Shown here one piece after another: positions 1 to 9,037 of a stretch of 64,000 nt of DNA. The DNA lies in contig NC_077244.1 in assembly GCF_947179165.1 (NCBI RefSeq), positions 69,362,144 to 69,426,143 on the forward strand. The letters run 5' to 3'. How positions within the stretch are numbered: position 1 is the first letter of the stretch; the number at the start of each line of letters is the position of its first letter. The stretch is from Solanum dulcamara (taxonomy: Eukaryota > Streptophyta > Magnoliopsida > Solanales > Solanaceae). The notes beneath the pieces are model-generated. The model saw nothing but the letters and a program-made list of their open reading frames with translations, searched no databases and was not told the DNA's origin. The position numbers and the translations under genes are program-made.

Positions 1-5
1 TTTTA

Positions 6-1508
6 TTATATAAAAAGGGACTCAAACAAAACCCTATTGCTCAAAAACTTTACAATACACTTATAAACAAACGAACCCGGGGGGGCAGTCTTATGGACTT
101 CCCGCACCGCCTCATCTAATTGAGCGTAATACGCACAATTATTTAAGGACTTTGACACATCTGCTAGAGAAATTCGGAATTCCTCGAGATGCTCCTTGTC
201 ACTGATATGCTTAGCCCCCAATTTGGATATGATTTTCAAGGGGTCAACATATACTATAGCACCTCTGTCATGATGAATAACGTAACGGCCGCAGAAATAG
301 CCATACGTTTTCTTGAACAGTTTAGCCTCAAAATTCCACATCAGATTTGCACAACTCTGTATATTGGGTAATTCACAACCCTTCGGTAAATAGACAAGAC
401 TATCATCGCCGCAAAATGCAGCCTTGATAACTTTCTCCATAGGTAACATTGAAGCCATACATGCTGCAATAATTACTGTATTACCAATAAAAGTTGTTAC
501 ATCACCACTCTTCCTTTGGTACCATAAACAAGTTTTGATACCGGCTGTGTAATCCTTTAGAGTTGTTTTTCTATGACCTTGTTTCCACACTTCCGCCAGG
601 AATTCATCTATTCCGAGCCTTTTCCAGATTTCGTACTCTACTGCACAATGGAACTCATTTTGGCTTTTGTCATATTTGCTCACATCAAGCTCCAACACTT
701 CCATCGGCTGATGAGCATCAAGATCAGAGAAAAATTCTTCAATTTGCTCTGGAGTTTTCCTTGTAAAAAATAAATACCTCGAAGTATCAATTGCAGATAA
801 CATCTGACGCGTAAGCTCCGAAAAAATCGGACCAAACAGCGCGTTGATCTTCTTCGAATGGTATACTATCGTTTGCAACGAAGGATACTCGCTCTGGATT
901 GACAAATCCAATTTTTGTTTCGGCTGGGCTTTGATGATATGTCTGTACTGATCTATGGCAGGTAAATCTACAAAATCGTAGTCCGCCAATTGACCAATAG
1001 TAGACTTCTCTTGTTTCTCCATCCAGCGAATGAGAGCTTGCCTATCTATAATATTTTTTCCCCCGGAGTCGCCTAAACTACAACCGGAGAGTTTATCTTT
1101 TAAAAAATAACTTTCAAAAAACCTATCAGCAACTACGGAAGCAGTATTTTCCATATCCACAGTACCAGAAAGCTCAGGACTGTTGAAATTCCTTTTTATC
1201 ATAGCAACCAAATTTTCCAGCAATCCCTGAGACCTAGGTTTTTCTGCGGCGGTTCTAATGACAGGCGTCATCGGAACTTTAACATTATCCTTCGGTAAAG
1301 GGACAGATTTGGAGAAGTCCAAAACGCAATCTTTAACATTAAGAGAAATGTCTGAACAGTTCATAGTAACAGCATCGAAATCATTCAATACTGTACTATT
1401 ACCTGGCAGACATTTATCATAGTAAAATTGCATATCTTGAGCATCTCCAGATTTGGGCGCTTGCACAAAAAGGTTTTCTGATAGATAAACACTGCTTACC
1501 TGTAATTG
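6..1508 (-). CDS. Endogenous tobamovirus polymerase domain, inverted copy
   Basis: Mirror copy of 5441-6943, with the same protein on the minus strand. The GDDS motif lies at 399-410 and the frame ends at base 6. It is the readthrough continuation of the minus-strand helicase frame across the TAG at 1511-1509. The two polymerase copies show no difference in their translations. The movement-protein start of this copy would lie just outside the window. Confidence 0.9.
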   Translation of the reverse strand, partial: QLQVSSVYLSENLFVQAPKSGDAQDMQFYYDKCLPGNSTVLNDFDAVTMNCSDISLNVKDCVLDFSKSVPLPKDNVKVPMTPVIRTAAEKPRSQGLLENLVAMIKRNFNSPELSGTVDMENTASVVADRFFESYFLKDKLSGCSLGDSGGKNIIDRQALIRWMEKQEKSTIGQLADYDFVDLPAIDQYRHIIKAQPKQKLDLSIQSEYPSLQTIVYHSKKINALFGPIFSELTRQMLSAIDTSRYLFFTRKTPEQIEEFFSDLDAHQPMEVLELDVSKYDKSQNEFHCAVEYEIWKRLGIDEFLAEVWKQGHRKTTLKDYTAGIKTCLWYQRKSGDVTTFIGNTVIIAACMASMLPMEKVIKAAFCGDDSLVYLPKGCELPNIQSCANLMWNFEAKLFKKTYGYFCGRYVIHHDRGAIVYVDPLKIISKLGAKHISDKEHLEEFRISLADVSKSLNNCAYYAQLDEAVREVHKTAPPGSFVYKCIVKFLSNRVLFESLFI

Positions 1509-3115
1509 CTATGCACTCACACTATCTACCATATACACATCTAATAAGAAGTTACTCACACATTCTAAATCTCTGACTAATTTAACAAGAGGGTCTAAGA
1601 CTACGGTGTAATACTTGAAACTACGAGTATGCCTTGTTAATCCAACTAGTACATGAGGACTTTCTCTTGAGATTATGTGGATCGGAGTAGGGGTTAACCT
1701 AACCAAACTCACTTCATCATAAGTTTCGCCCTGAATCTCATGCACCGTGTTCACATCTTGGTAACCTCTGCCGAGCAGTGTTAATTTGTCACTCTGAGTA
1801 AATGTTACCACTTTCCCTTTCAACGGTTTAGTAACTGGATTCATTACAGCAGCGCCATTGACAACCTCTAAACCCACAGATCTTTGAGTTTTTGAAGTCG
1901 TTGTTACAGCGCCGTCGTAACACTGATTCAAGAAATGAGTTACGTCAACCGGACACCTCAGTGTTGTCCTCCTCTTCTCAGTTTCATCAACAATCAATTT
2001 GCTGAAATGCTGTGGAAACGGGAAATTTTGCACACGATTGATATAAGGAATTTGTTGAGTGTCTCCGAACACAAAAGCCTCATTGCACAAGCTTAGTTTA
2101 ACTAAAAAGTAAACACAGCCTGGATGGAGCATTAATCCTTCGTCAACAAATAACCTTTTGAATTGACACACCGGACCTTTACCTAGATTCATTAAAAATG
2201 AATCCACAGTCTTTACATTGTCATTGTTTGCCACTATTCTTCCACTCTGATTGGCTCTTTTCCTTATCATTGCTGCAGCTTCCTTCCCAGGTACTAAAAC
2301 CAAATCCTCGGAAAAATTCACTCTTCTAAGGATTTCCTTCGTTTTCCCACAACCTGGAACACCATCTACTAGTGTAACCTTTGCAGAACTCACAGAAATA
2401 GGCATATCACCTATCGACTTTCTCAGAACTCTCAATTTCGCCATATCAGAATAAACCATCGACTCATTAGAAACCGCCACTTTAGACCAATCTGCATCGC
2501 AAATAGGGCTTTCGTTGTCGTATGACAGAAGTGCTAAGACGCACTTTCCGTCAAACTTCTGAACAACCCCCCACGAATGGTTTTTCAACGTCGGCTTAAT
2601 CAACCATATTTTCTTGCGCGCGTCGAACACACCCACCTTTGATAAGCTATCTTGGAAACCAACGCTTGAATCTTTAACCAGCTTCTTCAAATTAGAGACT
2701 GTGGCCGATAGAGATGCTGCCAGACTGTCTACATAGTTTTGCATTTGTTGCACTTGTAGCGGTCCGGAGTAAACTATCGAAGCCATCTTGCTACTAATGA
2801 CTGATTCAGCTGCGAGCATATGATACTCTTCAAGACTATTGATTTCCTCGTTCCTCACAAAGGTGTCGCATGATATCTCGCTTGCAATTCCATATAGAGG
2901 TAAACTTCCGCTTGTAACCATCGATCTGCTTGTCAAGTCGGTGTTATCAGTTTGGGACTCCAGAGTCAATACTTCATCCTTTTCTCCACTTCTCATAGCC
3001 TCAGCTACGTTGCCTTCAGTCGGTTCTTTGAAAGGTAAGGTCACACCGCTCTCATTTGAAAGAACTGCTACTACGATCTTTGCAGCTATATCAGGATTGA
3101 CATTATTAATGGCAC
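1509..3115 (-). CDS. Endogenous tobamovirus helicase domain, inverted and shorter copy
   Basis: Minus-strand copy of the helicase region. It is shorter than the plus-strand copy: the viral part begins at 3115, about 230 codons further into the gene than the other copy. A few junction codons (3116-3134) precede it, and no ATG lies at the front, so independent translation is doubtful. Walker A, Walker B and the later helicase motifs are all present and identical to the other arm. The frame ends in the leaky TAG at 1511-1509. Confidence 0.88.
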
Positions 3116-3833
3116 TACAAGAAAACTTTGGCAATGCTCAATTCTGAGAAGATAGTGCTAGAAGACAGTTCTAGTGTCAACTACTGGTTCCCAAAGATGA
3201 AAGATATGGTAATAGTACCGCTTTTTGATGTCTCGTTAGAGACTCAGAAGAGGACGAGGAAGGAGGTAATAGTCAGCAAAGATTTTGTATACACAGTGCT
3301 AAATCACATCAGAACATATCAGGCTAAAGCTCTGACTTACAATAATGTGTTATCCTTTGTCGAATCTATCAGGTCGAGGGTAATCATTAATGGAGTTACA
3401 GCTAGGTCTGAATGGGACGTGGATAAAGCCTTGTTGCAAAGTATGGCAATGACCTTTTTCCTTATTACCAAACTTTCAATGCTTAAGGACGAACTGTTAG
3501 TGTCCAAGTTCACATTGAGTGCTAAAAGCGTGCACGAGCACGTATGGGAAGAGATAAAAAGAGGATGTGGTAACATGTTTCCCAGTCTGAAGGAAAGCCT
3601 CTTAAAAAGGAAAATGATTAGCGGATCTGCTGAGAAGCTGGAGATTAAGGTGCCGGATATGTATGTCACTTTCCACGATAGATTCGTGGCAGAGTACAAA
3701 GCATCTGTTGAAATGCCAACGATTGATATTTCAAAGGATCTGTCCGAAGCGGAGAGTTATTACTCCGCCTTGTCTGAATTGTCAGTCCTAGAGAATTCTA
3801 AAGATTTCGATCTTGAAAAGTTTTCTAGGATGT
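3116..3833 (+). other. Loop of the inverted repeat (single-copy viral segment)
   Basis: These 718 bases separate the two arms. From about 3121 they are viral coding sequence in frame with the right arm: the end of the methyltransferase region and the linker before the helicase. About 5-10 bases at 3116-3125 form the junction where the truncated 5' end of the left copy meets the truncated 5' end of the right copy, head to head. In a transcript this segment would be the unpaired loop of a hairpin. Confidence 0.85.
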
Positions 3834-5440
3834 GTGCCATTAATAATGTCAATCCTGATATAGCTGCAAAGATCGTAGTAGCAGTTCTTTCAAATGAGAG
3901 CGGTGTGACCTTACCTTTCAAAGAACCGACTGAAGGCAACGTAGCTGAGGCTATGAGAAGTGGAGAAAAGGATGAAGTATTGACTCTGGAGTCCCAAACT
4001 GATAACACCGACTTGACAAGCAGATCGATGGTTACAAGCGGAAGTTTACCTCTATATGGAATTGCAAGCGAGATATCATGCGACACCTTTGTGAGGAACG
4101 AGGAAATCAATAGTCTTGAAGAGTATCATATGCTCGCAGCTGAATCAGTCATTAGTAGCAAGATGGCTTCGATAGTTTACTCCGGACCGCTACAAGTGCA
4201 ACAAATGCAAAACTATGTAGACAGTCTGGCAGCATCTCTATCGGCCACAGTCTCTAATTTGAAGAAGCTGGTTAAAGATTCAAGCGTTGGTTTCCAAGAT
4301 AGCTTATCAAAGGTGGGTGTGTTCGACGCGCGCAAGAAAATATGGTTGATTAAGCCGACGTTGAAAAACCATTCGTGGGGGGTTGTTCAGAAGTTTGACG
4401 GAAAGTGCGTCTTAGCACTTCTGTCATACGACAACGAAAGCCCTATTTGCGATGCAGATTGGTCTAAAGTGGCGGTTTCTAATGAGTCGATGGTTTATTC
4501 TGATATGGCGAAATTGAGAGTTCTGAGAAAGTCGATAGGTGATATGCCTATTTCTGTGAGTTCTGCAAAGGTTACACTAGTAGATGGTGTTCCAGGTTGT
4601 GGGAAAACGAAGGAAATCCTTAGAAGAGTGAATTTTTCCGAGGATTTGGTTTTAGTACCTGGGAAGGAAGCTGCAGCAATGATAAGGAAAAGAGCCAATC
4701 AGAGTGGAAGAATAGTGGCAAACAATGACAATGTAAAGACTGTGGATTCATTTTTAATGAATCTAGGTAAAGGTCCGGTGTGTCAATTCAAAAGGTTATT
4801 TGTTGACGAAGGATTAATGCTCCATCCAGGCTGTGTTTACTTTTTAGTTAAACTAAGCTTGTGCAATGAGGCTTTTGTGTTCGGAGACACTCAACAAATT
4901 CCTTATATCAATCGTGTGCAAAATTTCCCGTTTCCACAGCATTTCAGCAAATTGATTGTTGATGAAACTGAGAAGAGGAGGACAACACTGAGGTGTCCGG
5001 TTGACGTAACTCATTTCTTGAATCAGTGTTACGACGGCGCTGTAACAACGACTTCAAAAACTCAAAGATCTGTGGGTTTAGAGGTTGTCAATGGCGCTGC
5101 TGTAATGAATCCAGTTACTAAACCGTTGAAAGGGAAAGTGGTAACATTTACTCAGAGTGACAAATTAACACTGCTCGGCAGAGGTTACCAAGATGTGAAC
5201 ACGGTGCATGAGATTCAGGGCGAAACTTATGATGAAGTGAGTTTGGTTAGGTTAACCCCTACTCCGATCCACATAATCTCAAGAGAAAGTCCTCATGTAC
5301 TAGTTGGATTAACAAGGCATACTCGTAGTTTCAAGTATTACACCGTAGTCTTAGACCCTCTTGTTAAATTAGTCAGAGATTTAGAATGTGTGAGTAACTT
5401 CTTATTAGATGTGTATATGGTAGATAGTGTGAGTGCATAG
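3134..5440 (+). CDS. Endogenous tobamovirus small replicase subunit, N-terminally truncated (helicase)
   Basis: Open frame of about 769 codons from the first ATG at 3134; the frame is open from 3110. It matches the C-terminal two thirds of a tobamovirus 126K-type replicase protein. Visible superfamily 1 helicase motifs are Walker A GVPGCGKT near residue 485, Walker B DEG near 558, GDTQQIP near 585 and a final GLTRHT motif near 727. Most of the N-terminal capping methyltransferase domain is missing, so this cannot encode a complete replicase. The frame has no internal stop, although as an integrated RNA-virus sequence it should decay without selection. It ends at a UAG in tobamovirus leaky-stop context (see 5438). 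No promoter is recognised upstream. The family assignment rests on motif order and readthrough architecture; I made no alignment. Confidence 0.9.
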   Translation: MLNSEKIVLEDSSSVNYWFPKMKDMVIVPLFDVSLETQKRTRKEVIVSKDFVYTVLNHIRTYQAKALTYNNVLSFVESIRSRVIINGVTARSEWDVDKALLQSMAMTFFLITKLSMLKDELLVSKFTLSAKSVHEHVWEEIKRGCGNMFPSLKESLLKRKMISGSAEKLEIKVPDMYVTFHDRFVAEYKASVEMPTIDISKDLSEAESYYSALSELSVLENSKDFDLEKFSRMCAINNVNPDIAAKIVVAVLSNESGVTLPFKEPTEGNVAEAMRSGEKDEVLTLESQTDNTDLTSRSMVTSGSLPLYGIASEISCDTFVRNEEINSLEEYHMLAAESVISSKMASIVYSGPLQVQQMQNYVDSLAASLSATVSNLKKLVKDSSVGFQDSLSKVGVFDARKKIWLIKPTLKNHSWGVVQKFDGKCVLALLSYDNESPICDADWSKVAVSNESMVYSDMAKLRVLRKSIGDMPISVSSAKVTLVDGVPGCGKTKEILRRVNFSEDLVLVPGKEAAAMIRKRANQSGRIVANNDNVKTVDSFLMNLGKGPVCQFKRLFVDEGLMLHPGCVYFLVKLSLCNEAFVFGDTQQIPYINRVQNFPFPQHFSKLIVDETEKRRTTLRCPVDVTHFLNQCYDGAVTTTSKTQRSVGLEVVNGAAVMNPVTKPLKGKVVTFTQSDKLTLLGRGYQDVNTVHEIQGETYDEVSLVRLTPTPIHIISRESPHVLVGLTRHTRSFKYYTVVLDPLVKLVRDLECVSNFLLDVYMVDSVSA

Positions 5441-5446
5441 CAATTA
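5438..5446 (+). promoter_or_regulatory. Leaky UAG readthrough site (TAG CAA TTA)
   Basis: The helicase frame ends in TAG followed directly by CAATTA. This fits the CARYYA context that lets ribosomes read through UAG in tobamoviruses to make the larger polymerase-containing product. The frame stays open after the stop until 6943. The same site is present in mirror image on the minus strand (TAG at 1511-1509). The site overlaps a sequence that looks like a plant splice donor, CAG|GTAAGC at 5447-5455. Confidence 0.88.
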
Positions 5447-6943
5447 CAGGTAAGCAGTGTTTATCTATCAGAAAACCTTTTTGTGCAAGCGCCCAAATCT
5501 GGAGATGCTCAAGATATGCAATTTTACTATGATAAATGTCTGCCAGGTAATAGTACAGTATTGAATGATTTCGATGCTGTTACTATGAACTGTTCAGACA
5601 TTTCTCTTAATGTTAAAGATTGCGTTTTGGACTTCTCCAAATCTGTCCCTTTACCGAAGGATAATGTTAAAGTTCCGATGACGCCTGTCATTAGAACCGC
5701 CGCAGAAAAACCTAGGTCTCAGGGATTGCTGGAAAATTTGGTTGCTATGATAAAAAGGAATTTCAACAGTCCTGAGCTTTCTGGTACTGTGGATATGGAA
5801 AATACTGCTTCCGTAGTTGCTGATAGGTTTTTTGAAAGTTATTTTTTAAAAGATAAACTCTCCGGTTGTAGTTTAGGCGACTCCGGGGGAAAAAATATTA
5901 TAGATAGGCAAGCTCTCATTCGCTGGATGGAGAAACAAGAGAAGTCTACTATTGGTCAATTGGCGGACTACGATTTTGTAGATTTACCTGCCATAGATCA
6001 GTACAGACATATCATCAAAGCCCAGCCGAAACAAAAATTGGATTTGTCAATCCAGAGCGAGTATCCTTCGTTGCAAACGATAGTATACCATTCGAAGAAG
6101 ATCAACGCGCTGTTTGGTCCGATTTTTTCGGAGCTTACGCGTCAGATGTTATCTGCAATTGATACTTCGAGGTATTTATTTTTTACAAGGAAAACTCCAG
6201 AGCAAATTGAAGAATTTTTCTCTGATCTTGATGCTCATCAGCCGATGGAAGTGTTGGAGCTTGATGTGAGCAAATATGACAAAAGCCAAAATGAGTTCCA
6301 TTGTGCAGTAGAGTACGAAATCTGGAAAAGGCTCGGAATAGATGAATTCCTGGCGGAAGTGTGGAAACAAGGTCATAGAAAAACAACTCTAAAGGATTAC
6401 ACAGCCGGTATCAAAACTTGTTTATGGTACCAAAGGAAGAGTGGTGATGTAACAACTTTTATTGGTAATACAGTAATTATTGCAGCATGTATGGCTTCAA
6501 TGTTACCTATGGAGAAAGTTATCAAGGCTGCATTTTGCGGCGATGATAGTCTTGTCTATTTACCGAAGGGTTGTGAATTACCCAATATACAGAGTTGTGC
6601 AAATCTGATGTGGAATTTTGAGGCTAAACTGTTCAAGAAAACGTATGGCTATTTCTGCGGCCGTTACGTTATTCATCATGACAGAGGTGCTATAGTATAT
6701 GTTGACCCCTTGAAAATCATATCCAAATTGGGGGCTAAGCATATCAGTGACAAGGAGCATCTCGAGGAATTCCGAATTTCTCTAGCAGATGTGTCAAAGT
6801 CCTTAAATAATTGTGCGTATTACGCTCAATTAGATGAGGCGGTGCGGGAAGTCCATAAGACTGCCCCCCCGGGTTCGTTTGTTTATAAGTGTATTGTAAA
6901 GTTTTTGAGCAATAGGGTTTTGTTTGAGTCCCTTTTTATATAA
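5441..6943 (+). CDS. Endogenous tobamovirus RNA-dependent RNA polymerase (readthrough domain)
   Basis: In-frame continuation of the helicase frame after the leaky UAG, 500 codons ending in TAA at 6941-6943. It has no ATG of its own near the start, as expected for a readthrough product. Polymerase palm motifs are visible: motif A with DVSKYDKSQ near 6263, motif B around GNTVIIA near 6463, and motif C GDDS at 6539-6550. The frame is complete and uninterrupted over the whole polymerase, unlike most old endogenous viral copies. Without the methyltransferase region and a viral 5' end it should not be replication-competent. The mirror copy is at 6-1508 on the minus strand. Confidence 0.92.
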   Translation, partial: QLQVSSVYLSENLFVQAPKSGDAQDMQFYYDKCLPGNSTVLNDFDAVTMNCSDISLNVKDCVLDFSKSVPLPKDNVKVPMTPVIRTAAEKPRSQGLLENLVAMIKRNFNSPELSGTVDMENTASVVADRFFESYFLKDKLSGCSLGDSGGKNIIDRQALIRWMEKQEKSTIGQLADYDFVDLPAIDQYRHIIKAQPKQKLDLSIQSEYPSLQTIVYHSKKINALFGPIFSELTRQMLSAIDTSRYLFFTRKTPEQIEEFFSDLDAHQPMEVLELDVSKYDKSQNEFHCAVEYEIWKRLGIDEFLAEVWKQGHRKTTLKDYTAGIKTCLWYQRKSGDVTTFIGNTVIIAACMASMLPMEKVIKAAFCGDDSLVYLPKGCELPNIQSCANLMWNFEAKLFKKTYGYFCGRYVIHHDRGAIVYVDPLKIISKLGAKHISDKEHLEEFRISLADVSKSLNNCAYYAQLDEAVREVHKTAPPGSFVYKCIVKFLSNRVLFESLFI

Positions 6944-6947
6944 TAAA

Positions 6948-7283
6948 ATGTCAAAAGCTATTGTCAAGATCGATGAGTTCATTAAGTTGTCCAAATCTGA
7001 AGAGATTCTACCTTCAACATTCACTAGAATGAAGTCGGTTAGAATATCAACGGTGGATAAAATTATGGCCAATGAAAAGATCTCTCCGTCGGTTTTTGAG
7101 GCCTCCCTATTTAAAGACGGAAATTTTAGTTTAAGTTTACATTATGTATTATATTTTTACAAGTTAAAACGGTCGATGAAGAAATTACCGTCGATTTCCA
7201 AGGCCTTCCATGTTTATAAGACGAATGCTATTTTTAGTTATTATTATTATTATTATTATTATCATAATCATCATCATTATTAA
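6948..7283 (+). pseudogene. Truncated tobamovirus movement-protein start
   Basis: The ATG at 6948 lies four bases after the polymerase stop, the position of the movement-protein gene in tobamoviruses. The first 45-50 residues, including [12 protein letters not shown] and the following VDKIM, look like a tobamovirus movement-protein N-terminus. After about 7090 the translation becomes low-complexity and runs into a TTA repeat ending as poly-Tyr/His, so the viral homology is lost inside this gene. No coat protein or viral 3' UTR follows. The frame can also be read from an upstream ATG at 6924, which overlaps the polymerase end and is probably irrelevant. Confidence 0.75.
7230..7283. repeat. TTA/CAT microsatellite at the viral 3' edge
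   Basis: A run of TTA units is followed by CAT-type units. It lies just after the point where movement-protein homology is lost and marks, within about 150 bases, the passage from viral to plant sequence. Confidence 0.85.
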
Positions 7284-7289
7284 TATTTA

Positions 7290-8340
7290 TCCCTCACTAA
7301 CACTTTATCAAGTCTTTTACAGGTATTCAGAACTGCTTTCCGAGGAAGCTATTCGAATTAAGTTCGAATAATATTTTAAATTTATTATTGTGTATATTAT
7401 TGACGTTAGACAAATATTAGGCCGTTCCTTATATTATTGCTTTAATTTACTCTTATGTATATTTCATTATATATTTGTGCAATATTTTTTATCTCCTCAA
7501 TTTAAAAAATGAGTTCAGTTGGGATTCACAGTTGTGGATTTTTGAAGGATGCTAATACCTTCTCTTCGGAATAAATCCATTGGTTTTGCAGGCATTTTAA
7601 AATAATTAATTGGTTTTTTTAATTATCCTAAAATTATGGTGACTCATTAAATTAAACTATTTTTGAACAATCGAATTGATTTTTTTACGAATCACCATGA
7701 CATTGCTCCTTATTTGCAAAAAAAAATAATATAGAGATGTAACAGTTATTATAGTTACGCATCTGAACCCACCATATAATAGAATTCTATTTTTTATAGT
7801 ATATATAAAGATACATATATTTAAAAATTATTTTAATTATTCTCTACTAATATTTTGTCAAGCATTTGTATTCAGAGATATTTTACAAAAAATAATATTT
7901 AATAGTGTTCTTCTTTTCATATGGTAAAAGAGTTTTTTTTTCTATACATTTATATTATTTTCTCATATTTTTATACATATAGTTGACAATAACATACATT
8001 ATTTATTTGATTCATATTCTTTTTATACATATGTTTTATATAATTTTAATAAATATTTTTTACATATATATGTGTTATACTTGCAAAATAGTAATATTAT
8101 CCCTCCCTCATTGATAAATTAAGTCTAGCCGGGTACTACATTTTGTGGATTTCAAAGGATGCCTAACACCTTCCCTTTGGAATAATGTAAACCCTTACCT
8201 AGAATCTAAACTGGTTTTTCGTAGATCGAAACGTGAATCATACAGGTCATGCATCAAATAGGTTTTCCTTATTTTCCTTAATAAATTAGGTGGCGACTCT
8301 ATACAATAATCAATCCTTTTAGAGTCAATATGTTGTGCTT
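7290..8340 (+). repeat. Two diverged direct repeats, LTR-like
   Basis: Two related stretches follow each other. Both begin with a C/T-rich ACTAAT-type stretch, then TTTTGTCAAG-like and GTATTCAGA-like words (7292 and 7842). Both later contain TGTGGATTTT(G/C)AAAGGATGC-like text (7535 and 8142), then ACCTTC(C/T)C and a GGTGACTC/GGCGACTCT end (7645 and 8291). The second resembles the end of a widespread Solanaceae Ty3/gypsy-type LTR, but I saw no gag-pol between them. They could be two solo LTR fragments or a tandem duplication. Confidence 0.4.
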
Positions 8341-8655
8341 TATCTAACCTCGGTTAAAAATAGGGCATAACAATGCACACCCCTACTAATGGGTGCCTTG
8401 TTGACGACAAATGTGTCTTTGAAGAAGGCATATTCGTCATTGAAAGGGAGGTGATAATTAGTGAATGTCTGTCCATGTCCTTGCTTTGTCTTACTTCAAG
8501 TGGAAGGGAGGGTAAAATGGGTTGGAGTGTTGAGGTGGCATGCCACGTGGTCCACCTCATGAAAATGTTAGTGTCACGTGGAATTGGGTGTCCACTTTGG
8601 ACAGCCCTAACAGAGAAAGGGGTATTTTTGAACCATATAGGTAAGGGATGGGTAT
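8341..8655. other. Spacer before the old copia element
   Basis: About 315 bases holding open frames in both directions (around 8354-8693) but no recognisable protein or repeat. Codon patterns do not suggest a gene. Confidence 0.5.
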
Positions 8656-8950
8656 TGTTTTTATTACAATTCAATTTCGTTAAGCACACTTAAAAGAAGT
8701 TGTTAGTGGTGGTTAGAAGGTTGTTAGGAGGTATATGGGCCATGTGAGTCTGTTAGAGGAACATGTCAGTGAACGCTCTATATATATAGAATGGTGTATG
8801 GATCCTGTGGATTATAACAAAAATGTGATACTTCTCTTAGGCAGAGAGATATGTAGCTACTGAGTTTTGCTCTGCATCAATATTGTTTAATACAACAATT
8901 TCTTCTTGTTTTGCAAGTGTAAGAATGTATGTAGATTCTGCAAATTAACA
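8656..8950 (+). repeat. 5' LTR of old copia
   Basis: About 295 bases ending TTAACA immediately before the primer-binding site. Clear identity with the 3' LTR starts at GTTAAGCACACTT (8678). The start at TG 8656 is inferred from the length of the partner LTR and is uncertain by about 20 bases. Confidence 0.75.
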
Positions 8951-9037
8951 TGGTATCAGAGCTTCTAGTTGCGATCGAGATTCAGTGAGATACATCTAGT
9001 CTAAAGAGGCCATTGTTCGATTTCTCAAGCTTCGATA

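Larger units (their letters stand above)
1..3115 (-). repeat. Left arm of tobamovirus-derived inverted repeat
   Basis: This arm is the reverse complement of 3834-6948. Paired positions always sum to 6949, and the ends of every open frame map exactly onto each other, so there is no net insertion or deletion along 3,115 bases. The stretches I compared base by base, including a run of seven C/G near position 80, and the translated frames are identical. The arm runs off the window at base 1, which pairs with the A of the movement-protein start codon at 6948, so the palindrome may continue upstream. It carries a minus-strand copy of the helicase and polymerase coding region. Confidence 0.95.
3834..6948 (+). 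repeat. Right arm of tobamovirus-derived inverted repeat
   Basis: Plus-strand copy of the arm at 1-3115. Homology starts at GTGCCATTAA (3834), directly after loop sequence that is unique to this copy, and reaches at least the movement-protein start codon at 6948. Because the left arm is cut by the window edge, the true outer limit of the palindrome cannot be seen. Confidence 0.95.

Noticed and set aside
2251..3147. Short open frames antisense to the viral helicase (2251-2454, 2839-3147 and mirrors 4495-4698, 3760-4110)
   Set aside because: They are shadows of the viral frame on the other strand, with no recognisable protein.
1..7283. A complete or infectious tobamovirus genome
   Set aside because: The 5' end, most of the methyltransferase region, nearly all of the movement protein, the coat protein and the 3' end are missing, and the sequence is joined to plant repeats.
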